64,000 bases of DNA from Clostridium sp. BJN0013 (GTDB lineage Bacteria; Bacillota; Clostridia; Clostridiales; Clostridiaceae): assembly GCF_040939125.1 (NCBI RefSeq), contig NZ_CP162495.1, positions 3,224,001 through 3,288,000 on the forward strand, read 5' to 3'. Under the pieces are notes generated by a model that was given only the letters and a program-made list of their open reading frames with translations, was not told the origin of the DNA and did not search any database. Position numbers and translations under genes: made by a program. Of this stretch, positions 19,717 to 29,740 are shown one piece after another; positions within the stretch are counted from its first letter, which is position 1, and every line of letters starts with the position of its first letter.

Positions 19717-20328
19717 TTATTTATAAAGATTTAACTGATTTATAATATTACAAACACTTTCAGGCAAAAAATAGTTCACATTTTTGCCTTCCTTGACACT
19801 GTTCCTTATAACTGTAGAAGAAATATCAAATAACGGAGCATCTAAATATATTATATTAGTAGAGTACTTTTCTTCTATTTTTTTTTTCTGAGCCTCTATA
19901 CTTTCTGAAGTAAATGCTGGAAATCCAGGTCTGTTAAATACTATAAACTTGCATAATCTGAATATACTATCTACCCTACTCCACTTTTCTATATCCATTA
20001 AACAATCCGCTCCGGTAAGAAAATGCCATTCAGTTTTTGATTCCAGTTTGTTAAAATGTTCTAAGGTACTATAGGTGTAACTTAAGGTAGGTTTATTCAC
20101 TTCATAGTTACTTACCGTAAATTTGCTTTCTGATCTTATAGCCACTTTTACCATTTCATATCTTAAAAAAGCATCTGTTATGCTCTTTTTTGCTTTATGT
20201 GGTGGATTACCTGTGGGCATAAATACAATTTCATCCAATCCCAATCTATATATTGCCTCATAAGCTATATGTATATGTCCATTATGTATTGGATCAAATG
20301 TTCCACCAAAAATAGCTTTTTTAACCAT
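19717..20328 (-). CDS. nadD: Nicotinate-nucleotide adenylyltransferase
   Basis: Makes deamido-NAD from nicotinate mononucleotide and ATP in NAD synthesis. 203 residues. [15 protein letters not shown] holds the nucleotidyl-transferase (H/T)xGH motif, and [13 protein letters not shown] is the second ATP-binding motif. Starts at ATG 14 bases downstream of the obgE stop with GGAGAG upstream, so translation is coupled to obgE. Confidence 0.96.
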   Translation of the reverse strand: MVKKAIFGGTFDPIHNGHIHIAYEAIYRLGLDEIVFMPTGNPPHKAKKSITDAFLRYEMVKVAIRSESKFTVSNYEVNKPTLSYTYSTLEHFNKLESKTEWHFLTGADCLMDIEKWSRVDSIFRLCKFIVFNRPGFPAFTSESIEAQKKKIEEKYSTNIIYLDAPLFDISSTVIRNSVKEGKNVNYFLPESVCNIINQLNLYK

Positions 20329-20342
20329 CTATTTTCTCTCCA

Positions 20343-21617
20343 TTATAATATATAATCAAATTCAAAATCATTAAGTCTAACTACATCTCCGTCTTTAATT
20401 CCCATATCTACCAATCGCTGCATGACTCCTTTATTTTTAAGTACTTTATGAAAATATCTCAGTTCATTCGCATCGTTTACATTAATACTTGCCAGTAATC
20501 TGTCAACAAAACTTCCTTTAACTATATACACATTTCCCTGTTTTTCTATTTCATAGGTGAATTTCTTTTCTTCAGGTATAAATTTATCCTCTTCACTTAT
20601 ATACATATCTGTTACAGGTATGTTGCTAAGCATTGTTGCAGCTTCTTTCATAAGAGCCTCTACTCCCTGCCTTGTAGCTGCAGATATTTTAAAAACCTTA
20701 TTATACCCCAACTTTCCTACTTTATTCTTAAAACTCTCAAATATACTATCATCATATAACATATCCGCTTTATTGGCAGCAATTATCTGAGGTCTATCCC
20801 AAAGCTTCACATCATATTTTTTCAATTCTTCATTTATCTTAATAAAATCTTCAAAAGGCTCTCTTCCTTCTAACCCTGATATATCTACCACATGTATTAA
20901 AAGTCTAGTCCTTTCAATATGCCTTAAAAAATCTATTCCAAGGCCTATTCCTTCTGCTGCTCCCTCAATTATACCAGGTATATCCGCTATCACAAAACTT
21001 TGTATTCCTGGAATATTCACCATTCCCAAGTTAGGAAACAACGTTGTAAAGTGATAGTTTGCAATTTTAGGGGTTGCTTTAGTAACTACAGATAAAAGAG
21101 TTGATTTACCTACATTGGGGAAACCTAAAAGTCCCACATCTGCTAAAATCTTAAGTTCCAATGATATATATCTTTCTTCTCCAGGCATTCCCGGTTCAGC
21201 AAAATCTGGTGCCTGCCTTACAGCAGTGGTAAACCTTACATTACCTCTTCCACCTTTTCCACCCTTTGCTACTATATATTTATCTCCAATATGGGAAAGA
21301 TCTGCCATTATTTTATCTGTATTTACATCTTTTATAACTGTCCCCAAAGGCACCCTTATATATAAATTTTCTCCATTTTTCCCAAAACACTTAGAACCAG
21401 AACCATTCTCACCTTTTTCTGCAATATACTTTTTTTTATATGAAAAATCCAATAAAGTAGTAATTTCTGGATCTACTATTAATATAACATCTCCACCTTT
21501 TCCTCCATCACCTCCATCAGGGCCTCCACGAGGTACATATTTTTCTCGTCTAAAGGAAATAGCACCATTACCTCCACTGCCTGATTTTACAAATACTTCC
21601 GCCCTATCTACAAACAT
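20343..21617 (-). CDS. obgE: GTPase ObgE/CgtA
   Basis: Ribosome-associated GTPase linked to 50S assembly, stringent response and, in spore formers, sporulation entry. About 424 residues from the ATG at 21617 (MFVDRAEVF), which follows GGAAGTG; an earlier in-frame start at 21647 gives ten unlikely residues. Glycine-rich Obg fold (1-157), G domain with [17 protein letters not shown] and NKAD, then a C-terminal OCT domain. First of obgE-nadD-yqeK. Confidence 0.97.
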   Translation of the reverse strand: MFVDRAEVFVKSGSGGNGAISFRREKYVPRGGPDGGDGGKGGDVILIVDPEITTLLDFSYKKKYIAEKGENGSGSKCFGKNGENLYIRVPLGTVIKDVNTDKIMADLSHIGDKYIVAKGGKGGRGNVRFTTAVRQAPDFAEPGMPGEERYISLELKILADVGLLGFPNVGKSTLLSVVTKATPKIANYHFTTLFPNLGMVNIPGIQSFVIADIPGIIEGAAEGIGLGIDFLRHIERTRLLIHVVDISGLEGREPFEDFIKINEELKKYDVKLWDRPQIIAANKADMLYDDSIFESFKNKVGKLGYNKVFKISAATRQGVEALMKEAATMLSNIPVTDMYISEEDKFIPEEKKFTYEIEKQGNVYIVKGSFVDRLLASINVNDANELRYFHKVLKNKGVMQRLVDMGIKDGDVVRLNDFEFDYIL

Positions 21618-21641
21618 ACTAATCACTTCCTTATAAAAAGT

Positions 21642-21846
21642 TATCAAGTAACTCTTAGGTTCAGTAAAGCTTGCTCCTAAACACTGCTTTTCTTCATCTG
21701 AACCTTATTAACAGTATTCTTAGTGTCTTTAGCACTTAGAATACGTTATCCTTTAGGGGAAGAACTTATCCAGATGCGTTATCTGTGCTTATCTCCCACT
21801 TTAAAAGAGCTTGGGAATATTAGTTAATCGCTGCTTTCGGATAAAT
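21642..21846 (-). repeat. Dispersed intergenic repeat, copy R5 (long form, about 205 bp)
   Basis: Minus-strand copy of R3. The middle, from AAAGTGGGAGATAAGCAC to AATAAGGTTCAGATG, about 110 bases, is identical to R3 as far as I can compare by eye. Head and tail have diverged. It lies between the rpmA terminator and obgE. Confidence 0.8.
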
Positions 21847-21854
21847 CGTGTTTT

Positions 21855-21882
21855 CAAAAAAGCACCCTTTTCTCAGGGTGCC
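21855..21882 (-). terminator. Rho-independent terminator after rpmA
   Basis: On the minus strand GGCACCCT, six-base loop, AGGGTGC, then TTTTTT. A strong terminator ending the rplU-prp-rpmA operon. Confidence 0.88.
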
Positions 21883-21892
21883 TTAATAACAA

Positions 21893-22195
21893 CTATTCAG
21901 CTACTAATTCTTCTACCTCTAAAGGATATACACTGGCTTTCTTTTTTGTCTTTCCCATTCTTTCATATCTAACTATGCCATCTATTTTGGAAAATAAAGT
22001 GTCGTCAGAGCCTTTTCCTACATTTTTTCCAGGATGAATTTTAGTTCCCCTCTGTCTAACTAATATATTTCCAGCTAAAACAAATTGTCCATCGGCAGAC
22101 TTAGTTCCAAGTCTCTTGGATTCACTATCTCTACCATTTTTTGAACTACCCATACCTTTTTTATGAGCAAATATCTGAAGATTCATAATAATCAT
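21893..22195 (-). CDS. rpmA: 50S ribosomal protein L27 with cleavable N-terminus
   Basis: Part of the 50S subunit near the peptidyl-transferase centre. 100 residues. The N-terminus reads [18 protein letters not shown]: the LQIFA|HKKG junction is the Firmicutes-type site that the Prp protease must cut before L27 works. GGAGGTG precedes the first ATG by eight bases. Last gene of the rplU-prp-rpmA operon, followed by a strong terminator. Confidence 0.97.
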   Translation of the reverse strand: MIIMNLQIFAHKKGMGSSKNGRDSESKRLGTKSADGQFVLAGNILVRQRGTKIHPGKNVGKGSDDTLFSKIDGIVRYERMGKTKKKASVYPLEVEELVAE

Positions 22196-22198
22196 AAA

Positions 22199-22528
22199 TT
22201 ACACCTCCTCCATTTCCTTTACACTTATATATTCACTAAAACTAATTTCAATACTCTGTAATCCAAGTAACATAGTTTTCATAAGCACCTGGCACTTTGA
22301 CACATCATTTTCATTTATATTGTCCAATGAAAAACTTAAAAAGCCATCCTCTAAGGAGTATTTTACATTTAATTTTAAAACTTCTGTTATTCCAATTAAA
22401 ATACTTTGGGATATAGCAGAAACAGCACTGCATACCATATCATATCCCTGTTCTGCTGATTCTGCATGGCCTTTAATTACAACTGAAATCAAATTACCAG
22501 ATTTTTTATTAAATACTGCCTTAATCAT
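22199..22528 (-). CDS. prp: Ribosomal-processing cysteine protease Prp
   Basis: Removes the N-terminal extension of L27 in Firmicutes. 109 residues (YsxB/DUF464 family). The catalytic His is in GHAESAEQGYDMVCSAVS, with the catalytic Cys twelve residues later in the same motif. It sits between rplU and rpmA with almost no spacing, its stop codon inside the rpmA ribosome-binding site, so the three are translationally coupled. Confidence 0.94.
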   Translation of the reverse strand: MIKAVFNKKSGNLISVVIKGHAESAEQGYDMVCSAVSAISQSILIGITEVLKLNVKYSLEDGFLSFSLDNINENDVSKCQVLMKTMLLGLQSIEISFSEYISVKEMEEV

Positions 22529-22530
22529 AA

Positions 22531-22842
22531 TTAAGCATCAATTTTTTCAATCTGTAACTTGGTATATGGCTGTCTATGTCCCTGTTTCTTTCTGTAATCT
22601 TTTTTAGGCTTATATTTAAATACTATAATCTTCTTAGCTTTTCCTTGACTTAGTACCTTAGCCTTTACTTTAGCTCCTTCAACTACAGGTTTTCCAATCA
22701 CTAATCCTTCATCCTTATTTACCATAAGTACCTTGTCAAGTTCAATTGTAGAATCAACTTCAGCCTCCAATTTTTCAACGTATATTATGTCTCCTTCTGA
22801 AACTTTATACTGTTTTCCTCCAGTAGCTACAACTGCATACAT
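22531..22842 (-). CDS. rplU: 50S ribosomal protein L21
   Basis: Large-subunit protein. 103 residues, starting [18 protein letters not shown], the L21 signature, ending in the [17 protein letters not shown] tail. First gene of rplU-prp-rpmA and preceded by a structured leader. GAGGAGG ribosome-binding site before ATG. Confidence 0.97.
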   Translation of the reverse strand: MYAVVATGGKQYKVSEGDIIYVEKLEAEVDSTIELDKVLMVNKDEGLVIGKPVVEGAKVKAKVLSQGKAKKIIVFKYKPKKDYRKKQGHRQPYTKLQIEKIDA

Positions 22843-22849
22843 AAAAACA

Positions 22850-22945
22850 CCTCCTCAATCCAGTCTCGCCTAAAAGGTATATTAGAAAAAACTTTCTCAA
22901 TAATTTATGTAACCTTTCTTGAGCGGTCTACAGCTGTCATTTTAA
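22850..22945 (-). ncRNA. Ribosomal protein L21-type leader RNA (candidate)
   Basis: Between rng and rplU on the minus strand the mRNA leader carries ACCGCTCAAGAAAGGTTAC and, just before the ribosome-binding site, CCTTTTAGGCGAGACTGG. Position and sequence resemble the autoregulatory L21 leader of Firmicutes known from Rfam. I have not computed a fold; a covariance-model hit would settle it. Confidence 0.6.
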
Positions 22946-22973
22946 CATATATGCTTCCCTTTGTAAAGTTCTT

Positions 22974-24410
22974 TCAATTTACTCTGAAATTTTTAAAATT
23001 TTCTATATCACTGTCAAATAAAAGTGGTTCTACCTTATAAGATACTTTTTTTCCATAGGTAATATATACCCTTTTATTTTCAGCTTCTATATCTTTTATG
23101 AAATCTTTCATATTTTTTTTTATATGATTTTCATAGGACACATCCATCTTAATATGAATATCTTCTACATTCTTTTCATAACACATATTTGAGATTTCAT
23201 TTTTGATAAGTAAAATCATATAGGATAACTTTATTTTCTTGCCTGTTCCCTCACAACATCTACACTCTTCTTCTATATAATCATTTATGGATCTTCCCAT
23301 TCTTTTTCTGGCTATTTGTACTAAATTCAACTCTGTGAAAGGATATATTACAGTTTTATTTTTATCCATCAAAAATCCATCTTTCAATTTATCCATAACT
23401 TTTTTCTTGTTTTTATTATTATCCATATCTATAAAATCTATAAGTATTATACCATTTAAATTTCTAAGTATTATTTGTGCTGCAATTTCTTCTGCAGCTT
23501 GTAGATTAGTAATAAACACAGTCTTGTCCATAGTACTGCTCTTTATATTTTTACCTGAATTAACATCTATTACGAACATAGCTTCTGTTTTATTTATAAC
23601 TATATATCCACCACATTTTAATTCTATTTTATTATTTCTTAAATTTAATATCTTATTTTCTAGTTCATAATAGGAAAATAGATTCTTATTTCCCGTGTAT
23701 AATTGCAAATTTACACGTGCATTATGTAATCCTTTTAAAAAATCTTCTACATATTTATAATCCCTCTGGTTATTTACATATATTATAAAATCATCATCAA
23801 TAAGTTTATCTCTAAGCACTTCTCCCAGTATTCCACCATTATCAAATAATAACCTTGGTTTTTGTAAATATGCAGCTGATTTTATTACCTGACTATATAC
23901 TCTATATAATCTTTCCATTTCATTATGTAATATCTCAATAGGAATATTTTCACTTTCAGTTCTTATCATCAGTCCAATTCCCTCAGGTAGTTTTAATGAT
24001 TTCAATATATCTTTTTTAAAAGATTCATTATGTATTTTTTTGGAAAATTGTATTTCATTACCAGAACTATTTAAAACACAATATTTACCAGGTATGCTTA
24101 TATTTTTTACAATTTTAGCTCCTTTTTTTCCCTGATCTTCCTTTAAAATTTCTCCTAAAACAATATCTCCTTTTTTCAAGTTAAGATTTTTAAATTTTTT
24201 ATCCATATACATATAAGCATTTCTTCTGCATCCTATATCTACAAAAGCACACTTTATAGCAGGAACTATATTTTTAACTATACCCATATATATTTCTCCT
24301 GGATAGGCATTTCCATCTTGCTCTCTTATAAAACATTCTTTAATTATTTTTTCCTGTCTTATAATTATCCTTAAAACTTTTGTTGCTCTTTCAACAAATA
24401 TTTCTTTCAA
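22974..24410 (-). CDS. rng: Ribonuclease G/E family endoribonuclease
   Basis: 5'-end-sensing RNase for rRNA and mRNA processing. About 478 residues: S1-like RNA-binding domain (about 25-115, YPGEIYMGIVKNIVPAIKCAFVDIG), RNase H-like core with the catalytic DVNSGK and later IDFIDMD (metal-binding Asp), and a zinc-link CRCCEGTGKK. Starts at TTG 24410, after AGAGGTG; an in-frame TTG at 24437 lies upstream of that site. It follows the DUF2344 gene by 47 bases. Confidence 0.92.
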   Translation of the reverse strand: MKEIFVERATKVLRIIIRQEKIIKECFIREQDGNAYPGEIYMGIVKNIVPAIKCAFVDIGCRRNAYMYMDKKFKNLNLKKGDIVLGEILKEDQGKKGAKIVKNISIPGKYCVLNSSGNEIQFSKKIHNESFKKDILKSLKLPEGIGLMIRTESENIPIEILHNEMERLYRVYSQVIKSAAYLQKPRLLFDNGGILGEVLRDKLIDDDFIIYVNNQRDYKYVEDFLKGLHNARVNLQLYTGNKNLFSYYELENKILNLRNNKIELKCGGYIVINKTEAMFVIDVNSGKNIKSSTMDKTVFITNLQAAEEIAAQIILRNLNGIILIDFIDMDNNKNKKKVMDKLKDGFLMDKNKTVIYPFTELNLVQIARKRMGRSINDYIEEECRCCEGTGKKIKLSYMILLIKNEISNMCYEKNVEDIHIKMDVSYENHIKKNMKDFIKDIEAENKRVYITYGKKVSYKVEPLLFDSDIENFKNFRVN

Positions 24411-24457
24411 ATATAATTCACCTCTTCTTAAAACCAACTATCTATAGGAAATAAATT

Positions 24458-25174
24458 TTAATGTATTTTATCTACATATTCATATAATGGAATTAACTTA
24501 TTTCTTATTTCTCCATACATTTCTTTTCTCATTATATTAATAAAAGAATTTTTATCAGAACCTTCAATGGTATTTTGTATATAATTTGACAAAAGTTTCG
24601 GTGATAAGTTATCAAGACTTCCACAGCAAATAGTAGTATCTAGAACCAATTTATTATCACAAATAAAATAATGTATACACTTTACTAGCTTTTTTATATC
24701 CGTTTCTTTTTCACCTTTTTTGGTTCTTTTCAAGGTAGTCCAAACTGACATATTCATTAAATCTTTCATATGTTCTTCTATCTCACTAGTATCTATATAA
24801 GGTATTTGTATACTATATTTAGCTGCTCTAATTGCTGCCATAGATTTAAATATCTTTTTATTTTCTACATTGTAAACTTTATTTGCTCTTGATATTTTTA
24901 TCCCTAAAGGAGCACTCTTATTTAATTTTTCTATAATTTCTTCTTCAGACGTTTCACTTTCAAAATATACATCCATGTATTCTCCACAAGAATATATTCC
25001 TACTGCCAGAGGCTGTGCTATAGACATATTTATATGAGGATTAAATCCTTTGGAATATTCCACTGGGAGAGCTGATCTCTTTATCATTCTCTGTATAGTT
25101 CTCATCAGATCTAAATGACCTATAAATTTTATGCTATCCTTTTTACTGAATTTTATTAAATACTGCTCCTTCAA
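24458..25174 (-). CDS. TIGR03936/DUF2344 protein (radical-SAM-linked)
   Basis: 238 residues, YLIKFSKKDSIKFIGHLDLM at the N-terminus and ARNKG-like FNPHINMSIAQPLAVGIYS are the family marks. Unknown biochemistry; in other bacteria it is fused to or always next to the TIGR03960 radical SAM protein, as here, where the start overlaps that gene's end by 32 bases. TTG start with GGAGG upstream. Probably acts with rng and the neighbour in RNA processing or modification, by association only. Confidence 0.88.
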   Translation of the reverse strand: MKEQYLIKFSKKDSIKFIGHLDLMRTIQRMIKRSALPVEYSKGFNPHINMSIAQPLAVGIYSCGEYMDVYFESETSEEEIIEKLNKSAPLGIKISRANKVYNVENKKIFKSMAAIRAAKYSIQIPYIDTSEIEEHMKDLMNMSVWTTLKRTKKGEKETDIKKLVKCIHYFICDNKLVLDTTICCGSLDNLSPKLLSNYIQNTIEGSDKNSFINIMRKEMYGEIRNKLIPLYEYVDKIH

Positions 25175-26996
25175 AGCATTTACCTCCTAAATTAACATTC
25201 ACCCCACAATTTTTACATCCTATTCTACAGTCAGGAGTTACTAAAGCTTTTTTAGCTTTTTCATTTTCTTCTATTAAAAACTCCTTATCCACTCCTATAT
25301 CTATAAAATCCCATGGAAGTATTTCATCATAACTTCTGTTTCTGTAGATATAAAAATCTGAATCTACTTTACATTCTCGAAAAGCCTCCATCCATAATTC
25401 AAAATTAAAATATTCCGACCATCCATCGAATTTAGCCCCTTTTTCATAAGCTCTAACTAATACATCACATATTTTCCTATCTCCCCGGGCAAAAGCAGCC
25501 TCTAAATAACTTACTGGTGTTTCATGCCAGTTATATACTATATTTTTGCTTTTTATGGAAGATCTTAAGACTTTAATCTTATCTCTGATTTCTTCCATTT
25601 TTGCCTGAGGTGACCATTGAAAAGCGGTAAAAGGTTTAGGTACAAATATAGAAGTACTAACTGTTACCTTCAATCCTTTTTTTCTTATATTTTTCGGAAT
25701 GCCAAAATACTCATCCACTACTTTTTGAGATAAATCTGCTATACCTTTTACATCTTCTGTGGTCTCATAGGGAAGTCCTATCATAAAATACAATTTTATA
25801 GTAGACCATCCTGATAAAAATGCACTTTTTACAGAATTCATTAAATCCTCTTCTGTAACACCCTTGTTTATCACATCTCTCATCCTCTGGCTGCCGGCCT
25901 CCGGAGCAAAAGTAAGACCTGTTTTTCTTACTTTTTGAATTTCATTTATAAGCTCTACAGAAAAAGAATCTATTCTAAGAGAAGGAAGAGATACTCCTAC
26001 TTTATCTTTCTCATATTTTTCAATAAAATTATACACTAAATTTTTTAAATCAGAATAATCACATATACTTAATGAAGTTAACGATACTTCTGAGTAGCCA
26101 GTACTCTTTATTAGTTTATCTACCTGTTCTAATAATTTTGATGTACTTTTTTCTCTTACAGGCCTATATATTATACCTGCCTGACAAAATCTACAACCTC
26201 TTGTACATCCTCTAAAAGTCTCAAGAACTATTCTATCATGTACTATGTCGGTATAGGGTACTATAAGCTTATCGGGATAAGCTATATCATTAAAATTTTT
26301 AATTATTCTTTTAATAATTTTTTTAGGTACGTCCTTATAAAGAGGTTTAAACTCTTTAATAGTGCCATCTTCATTATAATATACATCATAAAGTGAAGGT
26401 ACATATATACCTTCTATGTGGCATACATTTCTTAAAAATTTTTTTTTATTTCCCTTATGAATTTTATATAAATCCATAACTTCATTTATTTGTTCTTCTC
26501 CTTCTCCTATTGCAAACAAATCCGCTATATCCCATAGAGGTTCAGGATTATATGCACAGGGTCCTCCACACATAATTATAGGAGCCTCTTCCCCTCTTTC
26601 TGATGCTCTAACAGGTAATCCTGCCAAATTTAACATATTCAAAATATTAGTATAACTCATTTCGTATTGAAGCGTAAAACCTATAAAGTCAAAATTCACT
26701 ATTGGTTCTTTACTTTCAAGTCCATATAATAATATATGATTTTCTCTCATAAGTTCTTCCATATCTGGCCAGGGTGCAAATACCCTCTCACAATAAGTAT
26801 CTTCTCGTTCGTTTAATATGTAATACAATATTTTCATGCCTAAATGGGACATACCTACTTCATACACATCTGGAAAACAAAATGCATAATGAATATCTAT
26901 TTTTTCTTTATCTTTTATGTAACAATTCATTTCACCGCCAATATAACGGGCAGGTTTTTCTACTTTAAATAATATATCATCAGAAATTCTATTCAT
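25143..26996 (-). CDS. TIGR03960-family B12-binding-like radical SAM protein
   Basis: 617 residues. N-terminal Rossmann-like region resembling a cobalamin-binding domain (about 30-190, containing GMSHLGMKILYYIL and CGGPCAYNPEPL), then the radical SAM core with C-x3-C-x2-C in GCTRGCRFCQAG near residue 265, and a C-terminal domain ending in several cysteines (CRIGCKNCGVN). Family substrate unknown. Translationally coupled to the DUF2344 gene by overlap. Confidence 0.9.
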   Translation of the reverse strand: MNRISDDILFKVEKPARYIGGEMNCYIKDKEKIDIHYAFCFPDVYEVGMSHLGMKILYYILNEREDTYCERVFAPWPDMEELMRENHILLYGLESKEPIVNFDFIGFTLQYEMSYTNILNMLNLAGLPVRASERGEEAPIIMCGGPCAYNPEPLWDIADLFAIGEGEEQINEVMDLYKIHKGNKKKFLRNVCHIEGIYVPSLYDVYYNEDGTIKEFKPLYKDVPKKIIKRIIKNFNDIAYPDKLIVPYTDIVHDRIVLETFRGCTRGCRFCQAGIIYRPVREKSTSKLLEQVDKLIKSTGYSEVSLTSLSICDYSDLKNLVYNFIEKYEKDKVGVSLPSLRIDSFSVELINEIQKVRKTGLTFAPEAGSQRMRDVINKGVTEEDLMNSVKSAFLSGWSTIKLYFMIGLPYETTEDVKGIADLSQKVVDEYFGIPKNIRKKGLKVTVSTSIFVPKPFTAFQWSPQAKMEEIRDKIKVLRSSIKSKNIVYNWHETPVSYLEAAFARGDRKICDVLVRAYEKGAKFDGWSEYFNFELWMEAFRECKVDSDFYIYRNRSYDEILPWDFIDIGVDKEFLIEENEKAKKALVTPDCRIGCKNCGVNVNLGGKCFEGAVFNKIQ

Positions 26997-27099
26997 TAAA
27001 ATCCTCCTCTTAGGTATTCATCATTATATTTTAGCATACCCCTAAACAATTTGAAATGCAAAAATCAAGTTATATATTGTTAGACATAATATTACTTAA

Positions 27100-27140
27100 A
27101 TTATAAAAAGTACAGATACACCAGTAGTGCACTGTACTTT
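27100..27140 (-). terminator. Terminator after the M50 protease gene
   Basis: On the minus strand AAAGTACAG, 16-base loop, CTGTACTTT followed by TTATAATTT. The hairpin overlaps the stop codon of the protease gene. Confidence 0.7.
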
Positions 27141-27984
27141 ATCTATTTACCTTCATAAACTCTTCTACAGTTATATTTCCATATAACTTTAAAGCATCAA
27201 TTATTTCCTCTTCATATATCAAATCCATTACATTCATTTCATCATCTAATACTGTAAATATATTATATTTCCCTTTGTCAAACAACCCCATAGCTGTAAG
27301 AAGATTTTGTTTATAATGTATAGATAAATTTCTATTTTCAATATAACCTCTCTTTATAAATTTATACTTCTTTTTAATAATATCTCCCATAATTATATAA
27401 GATGTCCTTTCATTTTCTCTCAATGATGTAGTCATTATAAATGTCGCTATTACTCCTATACTGAAATTATTATGTCCATTAAAAAATAGAAATACATAAA
27501 CTAACATAAGCATTATTCCAATAATTATGCTTATTACTATGGTGATCTTATTTGCCTTCCTATATGGTATCTTAAAATTCAAAATACTTCTAAGTATTCT
27601 TCCTCCATCTAGGGGAAAGGCAGGTATCAGATTGAATAATCCTATGGCTAGATTTATAGAAAAAAGCATATAACAAAAATCCAAGTATGAAATTTTATAT
27701 ATAAAATAAAAAAATCCACTAAATATCAAATTAAATGCTGGACCAGAAATTGAAATTATTAAATCCTCTTTAGGAAATGCTTCATCTAAATCCTTAAGTT
27801 TTATAACGGCTCCCACTGCTATAAATTCTATGTCAAACCCAGAAAATTTATAATATCTAGAAAATAAATAATGAATAACTTCATGAAAAAAAACTACCAC
27901 AGCTGTATAAATAAGCTGCCCTTTATAACCTATGACAATCAAAAGTATTATATAGGGAATAAAATATTTATTTATTTTAATCAC
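27139..27984 (-). CDS. Site-2 type M50 metalloprotease (SpoIVFB-like)
   Basis: Intramembrane zinc protease. 281 residues with about six hydrophobic helices in the first 200. HEVIHYL (HExxH) lies near residue 34, and NLIPAFPLDGGRIL (NPxPxxPLDGG-like) is the second metal motif. The C-terminal 80 residues are soluble and CBS-like. In Bacillus SpoIVFB activates sigma-K; the location beside cell-shape genes and a small membrane protein matches, but a SpoIVFA homologue is not obvious. GTG start with AGAGGT upstream. Confidence 0.85.
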   Translation of the reverse strand: MIKINKYFIPYIILLIVIGYKGQLIYTAVVVFFHEVIHYLFSRYYKFSGFDIEFIAVGAVIKLKDLDEAFPKEDLIISISGPAFNLIFSGFFYFIYKISYLDFCYMLFSINLAIGLFNLIPAFPLDGGRILRSILNFKIPYRKANKITIVISIIIGIMLMLVYVFLFFNGHNNFSIGVIATFIMTTSLRENERTSYIIMGDIIKKKYKFIKRGYIENRNLSIHYKQNLLTAMGLFDKGKYNIFTVLDDEMNVMDLIYEEEIIDALKLYGNITVEEFMKVNR

Positions 27985-28002
27985 AAAAATACCTCTTAAA
28001 AT

Positions 28003-28368
28003 TTATTTTTCCCCATTAATCCTAAGTTCCTTAACTGTATTTTTTATTCTATCTTCAATATAGTTTATATTGATACTATTTAATTGAGTTTTTAATTTAC
28101 TATAGTTATAATTTTGATTTATTATGCTCTTAGAATAATTATATACACTTTTAGCCTGAGGATTTGAAGCTACTTTACATAATATAATAAATATAAATAA
28201 TACCAATACTCCTATTAGATCTCTTATGATTCTTCTAACTAAATAGTTTCCTTTTTTATTGAAATAATTCTCTTTATTGGATACTCTTTCTCTATAATAA
28301 GGTGAATAATTAAGTTTTCTCCTTAATGAACCATAATATTTTTCATATTCTGAATCATAATATCCCAC
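28003..28368 (-). CDS. Small membrane protein upstream of the M50 protease
   Basis: 121 residues: Tyr-rich N-terminus (MGYYDSEYEKYYGSLRRK), a single membrane helix about 48-67, and a charged extracytoplasmic tail. It ends 18 bases before the protease gene, so the two are probably co-translated. The position suggests a regulator or partner of the protease (SpoIVFA-like place), but the M23-like domain of SpoIVFA is absent. GTG start with GGAGG. Confidence 0.7.
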   Translation of the reverse strand: MGYYDSEYEKYYGSLRRKLNYSPYYRERVSNKENYFNKKGNYLVRRIIRDLIGVLVLFIFIILCKVASNPQAKSVYNYSKSIINQNYNYSKLKTQLNSININYIEDRIKNTVKELRINGEK

Positions 28369-28545
28369 AACATCCTCCTTTTTAAATAACGTGCTACTTA
28401 ATATATATTTAAATGTTACTATATTTATGACTAGAAATTATGGGTAGGTATATCAATGAAACCTTAATATAAATTAATACAAAAGACTTTATAACATACA
28501 TAACTACTATCTTTTAAACATTATTTATTTTAACTTTTAAATATC

Positions 28546-29670
28546 TTAAAAATTAATCTTCTTTCTTCTCATACCTATATTCAAAATTAACGATATACTT
28601 ATAAAAGCTGCCAAAATAGAACTTCCCCCATAACTCATAAAAGGTAATGTAATGCCTGTTATAGGTAATAAACCTATGGTCATGCCTACATTTTGAAAGA
28701 TAGAAAATAACATAGAAGATACAATACCTACACACACCATAGAACCAAATATATCCTTAGATTCTCTGGCTATATTTATAGAACGATATATTACAATTCC
28801 ATAAAATGCTATCAGTGAAAATGCTCCTATAAGTCCCCATTCCTCTCCAACTACAGAAAAAATAAAATCTGTATGAGATTCTGGAACATATCCTCCGGAT
28901 ATTTGAGTTCCTTTTAAAAATCCTTTTCCTAAAATTCCTCCTGAGCCAATTCCTATTTTTGACTGTGTAAGCTGAAGTGCATAAGTCAACTGGTATTTAT
29001 CAGCATTGAACAGAGCTATAATCCTCATCTTTTGATAGTACGGTATAAGTGTGGACTGCCAGGCCACAGCCACCACCAATGTTAATCCTAATATTCCCCC
29101 AAGTATCACCTTCAGATCCAATCCTGAAACAAAATATATTCCAAGCACAGTAAAAAAACAAATCATAGTCATTCCCATATCAGGCTGCTTTACAATCAAA
29201 GCCATAGGAATAACTGCATATATTGTAAGCTTTAAAAAATTTTTCAAGTTATTAATATTTCCTTCCATATCATCTAATTGTTTTGCCAGCATAAGTATAA
29301 TTCCTACTTTGGCAAATTCAGAAGGCTGCATGGTAAATCCTCCAATTTTAATCCAGGAAGAAGCTCCATTGACCGTATATTTAAATATAGGAATACAGTT
29401 TATAATAAGTAAGAATACTCCAACCCAGTATATTATACTGGCATAACTTTTTATTAAAGAATAATCTATTAAAAGTATAAAATAGATTAATATAAATCCC
29501 ATAACTATCCAAACAAGCTGAGACTTCAAATACTGATTGCCATAACTCAGATGAGAAGCACTATATATGTTTAAGCTTCCAAATACACATATAATTAATA
29601 TTGTAATAAGTATAGGAAAATCAAACTCTCTTAAGAATCTTTTATTAATAGTAAATTTTTCAAGAAACAT
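28546..29670 (-). CDS. rodA: Rod-shape SEDS glycosyltransferase RodA
   Basis: Polymerises lipid II for side-wall peptidoglycan together with a class B PBP. 374 residues with ten hydrophobic helices. SEDS hallmarks: KQPDMGMTMICF with the catalytic Asp region, ESHTDFIFSVVGEEWG, and the C-terminal LPFMSYGGSS. ATG with GGAGG upstream. It ends the mreB...rodA cluster; the partner PBP is mrdA (31694-34375). Confidence 0.95.
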   Translation of the reverse strand: MFLEKFTINKRFLREFDFPILITILIICVFGSLNIYSASHLSYGNQYLKSQLVWIVMGFILIYFILLIDYSLIKSYASIIYWVGVFLLIINCIPIFKYTVNGASSWIKIGGFTMQPSEFAKVGIILMLAKQLDDMEGNINNLKNFLKLTIYAVIPMALIVKQPDMGMTMICFFTVLGIYFVSGLDLKVILGGILGLTLVVAVAWQSTLIPYYQKMRIIALFNADKYQLTYALQLTQSKIGIGSGGILGKGFLKGTQISGGYVPESHTDFIFSVVGEEWGLIGAFSLIAFYGIVIYRSINIARESKDIFGSMVCVGIVSSMLFSIFQNVGMTIGLLPITGITLPFMSYGGSSILAAFISISLILNIGMRRKKINF

Positions 29671-29710
29671 TTATATCCCTCCAATATAACTATAATGATT
29701 ATACCACAGC

Positions 29711-29740
29711 AAAATAAAAAAGCTATGTAAATACATAGCT
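29711..29740 (-). terminator. Rho-independent terminator after minE
   Basis: On the minus strand AGCTATGTA, TT, TACATAGCT, then TTTTTATTTT. The hairpin overlaps the minE stop codon. Confidence 0.9.

Noticed and set aside
21115-21636. Plus-strand open frame of 173 codons opposite obgE
   Set aside because: Pro/Ser-rich mirror of the glycine-rich Obg domain; no ribosome-binding site.
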